This document shows positions 1 to 5,126 of a stretch of DNA of 7,196 nt, piece after piece (position 1 is the first letter of the stretch; every line of letters begins with the position of its first letter). The stretch lies in assembly GCA_021767625.1 (NCBI GenBank), contig JAASTB010000119.1, positions 1 through 7,196 of the forward strand, given 5' to 3'. Source of the stretch: Wenzhouxiangella sp. (GTDB taxonomy: Bacteria; Pseudomonadota; Gammaproteobacteria; Xanthomonadales; Wenzhouxiangellaceae). Made by a program: the position numbers and the translations under genes. The notes below the pieces were generated by a model, which was not told where the DNA came from, searched no databases, and saw nothing but the letters and a program-made list of their open reading frames with translations.

Positions 1-995
1 AGCATCCGTCCGAAGTGGTCAACATCGGTGACGAAATCGAAGTCAAGGTCCTCAAGTTCGACCGCGAGCGCAACCGCGTCTCCCTGGGCCTCAAGCAGCT
101 GGGCGAAGACCCGTGGGTCGATATCACCCGCCGTTATCCGGAAGGCACCCGCCTGTTCGGCAAGGTGACCAACATCACCGATTACGGCTGCTTCGTGGAA
201 ATCGAAGAGGGTGTCGAGGGTCTGGTTCATGTCTCCGAAATGGACTGGACCAACAAGAACGTCAACCCGGCCAAGATCGTTCAGGTCGGTGACGAAGTCG
301 AAGTCATGATCCTGGACATCGACGAAGAGCGTCGTCGTATCTCCCTGGGCATGAAGCAGGTTCGCACCAACCCGTGGGAAGAGTTCGCCGCGACCCACAA
401 CAAGAACGACAAGGTCTCCGGTGTCATCAAGTCGATCACCGATTTCGGTATCTTCGTCGGTCTCGACGGTGGCATCGACGGCCTGATCCACCTGTCCGAC
501 ATTTCCTGGAGCATCCCGGGCGAAGAAGCCATCCGCAACTTCAAGAAGGGCGAGGAAATCGAAGCGGTCGTGCTGTCGGTCGATCCGGAGCGTGAGCGTA
601 TTTCCCTGGGTATCAAGCAGCTCGAGAAGGATCCCTTCTCCAACTGGGTGGCCGAGCATGCCAAGGGCAGCATCGTCACCGGTACCGTGAGCGAAGTCGA
701 TGCCAAGGGCGCCATGATCGATCTGGGCGACGGCATTGAAGGCGTGCTGCGCGCCTCCGAGCTTTCCCGTGATCGCGTCGAGGATGCCCGTAGCGTCCTG
801 AACGTGGGTGACGAAGTCGAAGCCAAGTTCATCGGTGTCGACCGCAAGACCCGCGCGATCAGCCTGTCCATCAAGGCGAAGGACATGGCCGAGGAAGCCG
901 AAGTGATGCAGGATTACAGCGCCGGCGGCAGCACTGCTACCACCTCGCTGGGTGATCTGCTGAAGGAAAAGATGGGCGACGGCGAGAACGAGTAA
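1..995 (+). CDS. rpsA: 30S ribosomal protein S1, 3' part (start lies before the window)
   Basis: S1 is the large RNA-binding protein of the small ribosomal subunit that captures mRNA and helps unfold it for initiation. The reading frame is open from position 3, so the gene is cut by the window edge and about 330 C-terminal residues remain. Visible are the end of one S1 (OB-fold) repeat, with the usual closing pattern RVSLGLKQL, and then three complete repeats at about nt 144-353, 405-614 and 663-872. These repeats have the typical cores GCFVEIEEGVEGLVHVSE, GIFVGLDGGIDGLIHLSD and GAMIDLGDGIEGVLRASE. They correspond to repeats 4 to 6 of the six-repeat proteobacterial protein. The acidic tail (ending KMGDGENE) differs from the E. 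coli tail, as is usual for this region. A terminator follows directly and ihfB is next, the same neighbour as in E. coli. Confidence 0.98.
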   Translation, partial: HPSEVVNIGDEIEVKVLKFDRERNRVSLGLKQLGEDPWVDITRRYPEGTRLFGKVTNITDYGCFVEIEEGVEGLVHVSEMDWTNKNVNPAKIVQVGDEVEVMILDIDEERRRISLGMKQVRTNPWEEFAATHNKNDKVSGVIKSITDFGIFVGLDGGIDGLIHLSDISWSIPGEEAIRNFKKGEEIEAVVLSVDPERERISLGIKQLEKDPFSNWVAEHAKGSIVTGTVSEVDAKGAMIDLGDGIEGVLRASELSRDRVEDARSVLNVGDEVEAKFIGVDRKTRAISLSIKAKDMAEEAEVMQDYSAGGSTATTSLGDLLKEKMGDGENE

Positions 996-1009
996 TCTCG
1001 TGCCCATGA

Positions 1010-1038
1010 CGGGGCCAGGTCGATCCTGGCCCCGTTTT
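1010..1038 (+). terminator. Intrinsic terminator after rpsA
   Basis: A perfect 10-bp GC-rich stem (1010-1019 with 1025-1034) has a five-base loop and is followed by TTTT at 1035-1038. It begins 15 bases after the rpsA stop codon. It should separate rpsA from ihfB, implying that ihfB has its own promoter in 1039-1093. I do not see a convincing sigma-70 pair there. Confidence 0.9.
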
Positions 1039-1093
1039 CTCGATTGGTTTTCCGTTCGATACAACAGAGTCGCGAGCCCGAGGCATTTGCATA

Positions 1094-1399
1094 ATGACCA
1101 AGTCGGATCTGATTGACATCATTGCGCGTAAGCAAAGTCACCTCGCTTACAAGGATGTGGAATTGTCCGTCAAGACCCTGCTGGAGCAAATGAGTCATGC
1201 CTTGGCTGGGGGCGAGCGTATCGAGATTCGCGGATTTGGCAGTTTTTCGCTCCACTTCCGACCGCCCCGGATGGGCCGTAACCCCAAGACGGGCGACTCC
1301 GTCGCGCTGCCGGGCAAGTACGTGCCTCATTTCAAACCGGGCAAGGAACTCCGCGAACGGGTGAATGAATCGATCGGTAAGGAAATCCAGAAGGCGTGA
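1094..1399 (+). CDS. ihfB: Integration host factor subunit beta (IHF-beta)
   Basis: One half of the IHF heterodimer, which bends DNA sharply at specific sites and so shapes promoters, replication origins and recombination sites. The 101-residue product has the HU/IHF fold throughout: MTKSDLIDIIA at the N terminus, IEIRGFGSFSLHFR in the beta-sheet body, and the arm signature GRNPKTGD at residues 61-68, whose proline (64) is the one that intercalates into DNA. VPHFKPGKELRERV follows. The beta subunit is chosen over alpha because ERIEIRGFGSFSLH and GKYVPHFKPGKEL match E. coli IHF-beta almost residue for residue. It is about seven residues longer than the E. coli protein at the C terminus. A GAGG ribosome-binding site lies at 1080-1083, ten bases before the ATG. 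The alpha subunit is not in this window. Confidence 0.97.
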   Translation: MTKSDLIDIIARKQSHLAYKDVELSVKTLLEQMSHALAGGERIEIRGFGSFSLHFRPPRMGRNPKTGDSVALPGKYVPHFKPGKELRERVNESIGKEIQKA

Positions 1400-1420
1400 T
1401 ATTTCACGCCTTTTGTTTGT
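1391..1420 (+). terminator. Intrinsic terminator overlapping the ihfB stop codon
   Basis: A perfect 9-bp stem (1391-1399 with 1404-1412) has a four-base loop TATT and runs into a T-rich tract, ttttgtttgt, at 1411-1420. The 5' arm is made of the last two sense codons and the TGA of ihfB, so coding and termination signals are shared. Confidence 0.85.
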
Positions 1421-1458
1421 GTGCTGTCCCGATCACGAACAGGATCTAGTCTCCGGGA

Positions 1459-1752
1459 ATGAAGCGACTCGCAACATTTATTCTTCTCGTACTCGTCATT
1501 CTCCTCGTCATGGTGTTCACCGTCCTGAATACGGTCTCCGTCGAGGTGGACGTGTATTTCTATCAGGCCACCGTCCCGGTCTCGGTACTCATTTTCGTGA
1601 GCCTGCTGGTGGGTGCGCTTCTGGGCGTCTTCGTGAGTCTCGGGCTCTCGCTTCAGCATCGCAGTGAGATCCGCAAACTGCGCAAGCAACTGGCTTTGAG
1701 CGAAGAGGAAGTCGCCAACCTGAGAAAGATTCCGATCAAGGACTCACACTGA
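1459..1752 (+). CDS. lapA: LapA family inner-membrane protein (DUF1049, formerly YciS)
   Basis: A small (97-residue) inner-membrane protein that in E. coli accompanies LapB and contributes to lipopolysaccharide assembly and its control. The sequence shows two hydrophobic segments, about residues 5-23 and 40-64. Between them is the family's short periplasmic link NTVSVEVDVYFYQATVP. A charged cytoplasmic segment from about residue 67 to 91 (HRSEIRKLRKQLALSEEEVANLRK) is likely to form a coiled coil. An in-frame stop at 1447-1449 leaves the ATG at 1459 as the only sensible start. The ribosome-binding site is weak (AGGA at 1441-1444, rather distant). The stop codon overlaps the lapB start by one base (TGATG), so the two are probably translationally coupled. 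Confidence 0.9.
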   Translation: MKRLATFILLVLVILLVMVFTVLNTVSVEVDVYFYQATVPVSVLIFVSLLVGALLGVFVSLGLSLQHRSEIRKLRKQLALSEEEVANLRKIPIKDSH

Positions 1753-2969
1753 TGTTTGAGTACATCTGGTTGCTGCTGCTTCCCCTGGCAGCCGCATCCG
1801 GGTGGTACGCCGCGACGCATCGCCGACGCAGGCACGATTCCTGTCCCCCCGTACTGAACGATCAATACGTCGAAGGTCTCAACTTTCTCCTCAATGAACA
1901 GCCCGACAAGGCACTCGAGGTGTTCATCGGGCTTGTCGAGGTCGATCGCGATACCGTCGAAACCCATCTGATCCTGGGCAGCCTGTTTCGGCGCCGAGGC
2001 GAGGTGGAGCGGGCAATCCGTGTCCATCAGAACCTGATCGCACGTCCCAGCCTGGAGCACAAGCAGCGTGTGTCCGCCTTGCTCGAGTTGGGAAAGGACT
2101 ATCTGAGTGCCGGTCTGCTCGACCGGGCGGAATCGATCTTTGCCGATCTGGTCGATCACCCTCCTCTGAGAGTCGAGGTGCATCGTCATTTGCTGCGACT
2201 GTACGAGCAGGAGCGCGAGTGGAGCCGCGCCATCGAGACGGCCACGGCGTTGCAGCAGGCGTCGGGCGAGCTTCAGGGCGGGTTGATCGCGCATTATTAT
2301 TGCGAGCTCGCGGATTTGGCCATCAAGCGTGGCGACCTGAACGAGGCCCGTAAGATGGCGCAGCAGGGCCTGAAGAGCGATCATGAGAGCGTGCGCGCAC
2401 TGACGCTCCTGGGTGACCTGGCCAGCCGGCACGGAAACGGGGACGAGGCCATCGCACACTATCGACGAGCACTGACGGAAAATCCCGGGTATGCCTCTTT
2501 TGTCTTCCAGCGGCTGCACGATACGGGCGAGCGGCAGCGGGATCTAAGTGAGTGGACCGCCTGGTTGAGGGATGCTTACCGGGAGCACGGGACGGAGTCG
2601 TTATTGCTCGCGCTGGTCGAGTCCCTGGTTGAACAGCGCGAGTATCGCGAAGCGCTCGCCCTGCTCGATACCGTGATCGCCCGTGGGGATGCATCCATCG
2701 CCATCCTTGGGCATTATCTCGAACTGGTAAAGATTATCGGCGGTGCTGAGGCCGCGCTCAGCGCCATCGATCAGGTCGGCAAGGCGCTGTCATCGATGCG
2801 TGATGGACGCGCGTATCAGTGTGAACGCTGCGGTTTCGAGTCCACGTCGATGCAGTGGCAGTGTCCGGCCTGTGATGCCTGGGGCACGACCAGCCCTGCG
2901 CTTCCTCTGGCCACTCATCCACTGGATGAGGCGAAACAAACAAAAGCGGATTCCAGCGAACAAACGTAA
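1752..2969 (+). CDS. lapB: Lipopolysaccharide assembly protein B (YciM), TPR protein with rubredoxin-like metal site
   Basis: LapB is a membrane-anchored adaptor that, with the protease FtsH, sets the level of LpxC and thereby the rate of lipid A synthesis. Residues 4-20 form the single N-terminal membrane anchor, followed by the arginine-rich stretch HRRRRH. The cytoplasmic body is a run of TPR-type helices, beginning with the diagnostic YVEGLNFLLNEQPDKALEVF (residues 39-58). The C terminus has the rubredoxin-type metal knuckle with Cys357, Cys360, Cys371 and Cys374 (CERCGF and CPACDAW), all intact. The length of 405 residues is slightly more than the roughly 389 of E. coli, the excess being a polar tail after the metal site. 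The gene starts inside the lapA stop codon and lies 21 bases before pyrF, the same order as in E. coli. Confidence 0.95.
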   Translation: MFEYIWLLLLPLAAASGWYAATHRRRRHDSCPPVLNDQYVEGLNFLLNEQPDKALEVFIGLVEVDRDTVETHLILGSLFRRRGEVERAIRVHQNLIARPSLEHKQRVSALLELGKDYLSAGLLDRAESIFADLVDHPPLRVEVHRHLLRLYEQEREWSRAIETATALQQASGELQGGLIAHYYCELADLAIKRGDLNEARKMAQQGLKSDHESVRALTLLGDLASRHGNGDEAIAHYRRALTENPGYASFVFQRLHDTGERQRDLSEWTAWLRDAYREHGTESLLLALVESLVEQREYREALALLDTVIARGDASIAILGHYLELVKIIGGAEAALSAIDQVGKALSSMRDGRAYQCERCGFESTSMQWQCPACDAWGTTSPALPLATHPLDEAKQTKADSSEQT

Positions 2970-2990
2970 TCAAAACGAGAGAAGAATACG

Positions 2991-3689
2991 ATGTCATCCC
3001 GAGTCATAGTCGCCCTCGATTTCCCGACCGCTGCTGAAGCGCTGGCGTTCGTCGAGCGGCTCGATCCCGCCTCGTGTCGCCTGAAAGTGGGCTTTGAACT
3101 GTACGTTGCGGCAGGGCCCGCACTCATCGAGGCGTTGCGCGATCGAGGCTTCGAGATCTTTCTCGATCTCAAGTTTCACGATATACCCAATACCGTTGCC
3201 TCGGTGTGTCGCGTGGCGGCAGACCTCGGTGTCTGGATGATGAACGTGCATGCTTCCGGCGGTCTGGCCATGATGTCGGCTGCGCGGGAGGCCATCGAAC
3301 AGGTGTCTCAGCGTCCCTATTTGATCGCGGTAACGGTGCTGACGTCCATGGACCAGTCGGACCTCAACGGTCTCGGTATCGATCGGACGCCGGGTGACCA
3401 GGCACTGATGCTGGCGGGACTGGCGCGGGATGCCGGGCTGGACGGGGTCGTCTGTTCAGCGCAGGAATCGGCCTGGATGCGCGAGCGTTACGGCAAAGAG
3501 TTTCTGCTGGTCACGCCGGGTATCCGCCCCGCCAGCGCCGAAGTCGGGGATCAAAAACGGGTGATGACGCCCGTCGATGCGATCGGGGCGGGGTCCAGCC
3601 ACCTGGTCATAGGCCGGCCCATCACACGTGCCGACGATCCCCAGGCGGTACTGGATCAAATCAATGCCGATCTCGCCAGCTTGACCTGA
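2991..3689 (+). CDS. pyrF: Orotidine 5'-phosphate decarboxylase
   Basis: Catalyses the last step of UMP synthesis, decarboxylating OMP in the cytoplasm. The 232-residue product is of normal size for the short bacterial type I enzyme. Catalytic residues are visible: Asp10 in VALDF, Lys32 in LKVGFELY, and the signature FLDLKFHDIPNT carrying Asp59, Lys61 and Asp64. The phosphate-binding parts are VTPGIRP at 174-180 and VIGRPIT at 206-212. An AGAGAAG ribosome-binding site at 2978-2984 precedes the ATG by six bases. The short gap after lapB and the lack of a terminator between them suggest a lapA-lapB-pyrF transcript, a linkage also known from E. coli. Confidence 0.97.
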   Translation: MSSRVIVALDFPTAAEALAFVERLDPASCRLKVGFELYVAAGPALIEALRDRGFEIFLDLKFHDIPNTVASVCRVAADLGVWMMNVHASGGLAMMSAAREAIEQVSQRPYLIAVTVLTSMDQSDLNGLGIDRTPGDQALMLAGLARDAGLDGVVCSAQESAWMRERYGKEFLLVTPGIRPASAEVGDQKRVMTPVDAIGAGSSHLVIGRPITRADDPQAVLDQINADLASLT

Positions 3690-3708
3690 CGGGTCGCGCT
3701 GTTAGGAT
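3681..3708 (+). promoter_or_regulatory. Candidate sigma-70 promoter for the comEA-like gene
   Basis: TTGACC at 3681-3686 (five of six consensus bases) is separated by 16 bases from TAGGAT at 3703-3708 (four of six). The -35 box overlaps the last codons of pyrF. It would start a leader of about 110 bases before the comEA-like gene. This is a pattern match only. Confidence 0.35.
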
Positions 3709-3825
3709 GAAAAAGCCCGCCGGAGCGCGGGCATGTAGACGTGTCACGGATGAGTGGCATGGAAGGGGGCACCGATTAGGGGTGCCGATTAATCTCCAAG
3801 GAAACATGGATGAATGGAGGCTTTT
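3690..3825 (+). promoter_or_regulatory. Structured leader of the comEA-like gene
   Basis: The 136 bases between pyrF and the comEA-like gene hold several small structures. These are the hairpin at 3715-3732 and an inverted repeat GGCACC/GGTGCC at 3768-3773 and 3781-3786. There is also a directly repeated CCGATTA at 3772-3778 and 3785-3791, and a palindrome GATTAATC at 3787-3794. CTCCA at 3794-3798 could pair with TGGAG at 3815-3819, covering the ribosome-binding site. A seven-codon reading frame (3806-3829) overlaps the gene's start. Regulation through any of these is inference. Confidence 0.3.
3710..3732 (-). terminator. Possible - strand terminator hairpin between pyrF and the comEA-like gene
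   Basis: A 6-bp GC stem (3715-3720 with 3727-3732) is flanked on its left by AAAAA at 3710-3714, which gives UUUUU after the hairpin on the - strand. On the + strand no T-run follows, so it is a poor terminator for pyrF. No - strand gene is recognised nearby, so it may be a degenerate bidirectional terminator. Confidence 0.4.
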
Positions 3826-4095
3826 ATGAAGAAACTGATCAAGTCGTTTGTACTGTCGCTGTTCCTCGTGCCGCTGTTTGCGTTTGCGGGGCAGGTCGAT
3901 ATCAATAGCGCGAATGCCGAAACACTGGCGACCGAACTCACAGGTATCGGTTCGGTCAAGGCGCAAGCCATTGTCGCGCATCGAGAAGAGCACGGTCCGT
4001 TCAGTTCGCCCTACGACCTTACGGCTGTGCAGGGCATCGGTGAAAAGACGGTGCAACAGAATCTCGATAACATCGTTATCGATGATGTGAAATAG
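3826..4095 (+). CDS. comEA: Secreted helix-hairpin-helix DNA-binding protein, ComEA family
   Basis: An 89-residue protein with a clear signal peptide: MKKLIKS, a hydrophobic core, and a likely cut after AFA at residue 21. It is followed by one ComEA-type domain, VDINSANAETLATELTGIGSVKAQAIVAHREEHGPFSSPYDLTAVQGIGEKTV. The two glycine hairpins that contact DNA backbone are TGIGSVKA (39-46) and QGIGEKTV (69-76). Family members bind double-stranded DNA in the periplasm and, in competent bacteria, help pull transforming DNA through the outer membrane. Whether this organism is competent cannot be told from the window. The ATG at 3826 is preferred over the in-frame ATG at 3814 because GGAGG at 3816-3820 lies five bases before it, and the upstream ATG would overlap that site and spoil the signal peptide start. 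Confidence 0.88.
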   Translation: MKKLIKSFVLSLFLVPLFAFAGQVDINSANAETLATELTGIGSVKAQAIVAHREEHGPFSSPYDLTAVQGIGEKTVQQNLDNIVIDDVK

Positions 4096-4096
4096 G

Positions 4097-4110
4097 CTCT
4101 CCGCGGAGAG
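4097..4110. repeat. 14-base perfect palindrome after the comEA-like gene
   Basis: CTCTCCGCGGAGAG begins two bases after the stop codon. It could be a protein-binding site or an extra 3' stem upstream of the true terminator at 4124. It has no loop of its own, so as RNA only a short stem would form. Confidence 0.5.
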
Positions 4111-4123
4111 AATGATGTATCCG

Positions 4124-4148
4124 GGGGCGGCTTCGTGCCGCCCCTTTT
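4124..4148 (+). terminator. Intrinsic terminator after the comEA-like gene
   Basis: A perfect 8-bp stem GGGGCGGC/GCCGCCCC (4124-4131 with 4137-4144) with loop TTCGT is followed directly by TTTT. It separates the comEA-like gene from galU. Confidence 0.9.
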
Positions 4149-4167
4149 CGGTAGAGGATTCCATGCA

Positions 4168-5046
4168 ATGACAAAGCGGATACGAAAAGCCGTATTTCCC
4201 GTGGCCGGTATGGGCACACGCTTCCTGCCGGCCACCAAGGCCAATCCGAAGGAAATGCTCTCCGTGGTCGACAAGCCCCTGATCCAGTATGCGGCCGAGG
4301 AGGCCGTGGCAGCGGGCATTGAACACCTCATCTTTATTACCGGGCGCAACAAGCGCTCCATTCCGGATCATTTCGACAAGGCCTACGAGCTGGAGGCTGA
4401 ACTGGAGCAGCGGGGAAAGACCCAGATGCTCGAAATGGTGCGTAATATCGTGCCCGATCACGTGACCTGCGTGTACATCCGCCAGTCCGAGGCCCTGGGG
4501 CTCGGGCACGCCGTAGGTTGTGCGGAGCCCGTGATCGGCGAGGAGCCCTTTGCCGTGATACTGGCCGACGACCTGATCAAGAGCGAAGGGCCCAACGCGC
4601 TCCAGCAGATGATCGAGGTGTACAACGATACCGGTGCGTCGGTGCTCGGGGTCGAGGAGGTCCCGCGGGACGAAACCTACAAGTACGGTGTCATCAAGCC
4701 GAAAGAGCAGGGGGAGCGCCTCTGGGAAGTCGCCGGCATGGTGGAAAAACCCCGCCCCGAGGATGCCCCATCCAATATCTCGGTTGTCGGGCGTTACATC
4801 CTGACGCCTGCGATTTTTCGCGAGATCGCCCAGGTCGGGCGGGGCGCCGGCAACGAGATCCAGCTGACCGATGCCATCGTGGGTCTGCTGGATCACGAAA
4901 AGGTGATGGCCTACCAGTTCAGCGGCGAGCGTTACGACTGCGGCAGCAAGCTGGGTTATCTCGAGGCCAATATCGAATACGCGCTCTCGCATCCCGAGCT
5001 CGCCGAGGATTTTCGGGCCTACCTGAAATCGCTCCAGATCAGCTGA
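4168..5046 (+). CDS. galU: UTP-glucose-1-phosphate uridylyltransferase
   Basis: Makes UDP-glucose from UTP and glucose 1-phosphate in the cytoplasm, feeding lipopolysaccharide core, exopolysaccharide and other glycosylations. The 292-residue product has the nucleotidyltransferase start AVFPVAGMGTRFLPATKANPKEM (residues 8-30) with the glycine-rich UTP loop. It also has LADD at 132-135, the EKP motif at 193-195, and the family's closing block RYDCGSKLGYLEANIEYAL (255-273). The ATG at 4168 is chosen because the longer frame beginning at GTG 4135 would start inside the upstream terminator, while GAGG at 4154-4157 sits ten bases before 4168. It has terminators on both sides, so it is probably transcribed alone, although no clear promoter is visible in the short gap. 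Confidence 0.97.
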   Translation: MTKRIRKAVFPVAGMGTRFLPATKANPKEMLSVVDKPLIQYAAEEAVAAGIEHLIFITGRNKRSIPDHFDKAYELEAELEQRGKTQMLEMVRNIVPDHVTCVYIRQSEALGLGHAVGCAEPVIGEEPFAVILADDLIKSEGPNALQQMIEVYNDTGASVLGVEEVPRDETYKYGVIKPKEQGERLWEVAGMVEKPRPEDAPSNISVVGRYILTPAIFREIAQVGRGAGNEIQLTDAIVGLLDHEKVMAYQFSGERYDCGSKLGYLEANIEYALSHPELAEDFRAYLKSLQIS

Positions 5047-5081
5047 TCGCGGGCGACACATCGAGTGCTCCACTTTCCTTT

Positions 5082-5112
5082 GACGGCACAGTATTCTGTG
5101 CCGTCTTTCATT
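5082..5112 (+). terminator. Intrinsic terminator after galU
   Basis: A perfect 10-bp stem GACGGCACAG/CTGTGCCGTC (5082-5091 with 5096-5105) with loop TATT is followed by the T-rich tttcatt. It ends 14 bases before the ycaO start, so a ycaO promoter would have to overlap it or lie upstream, or ycaO depends on read-through. Confidence 0.9.
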
Positions 5113-5126
5113 GAGACCGGCAAAAC

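Noticed and set aside
1039..1093. A promoter for ihfB (TTGGTT at 1044 or TACAAC at 1060)
   Set aside because: No -35 and -10 pair with acceptable spacing could be made. A promoter is expected after the rpsA terminator, but I cannot point to it.
1653..2519. A 288-codon open frame on the - strand opposite lapB
   Set aside because: Shadow of lapB codon usage, with no conserved motif.
3814..3825. An upstream ATG giving four extra residues on the ComEA-like protein
   Set aside because: It overlaps the GGAGG ribosome-binding site and would add an acidic residue ahead of a well-formed signal peptide.
4135..4167. An upstream GTG start that would lengthen GalU by 11 residues
   Set aside because: The start would fall in the loop of the preceding terminator, and the extension has no counterpart in the GalU family.
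3661..5073. A 470-codon open frame on the - strand across the comEA-like gene and galU
   Set aside because: It is antisense to two clear genes and has low-complexity, histidine- and leucine-rich composition with no recognisable motif. Long antisense frames are common in GC-rich coding DNA.
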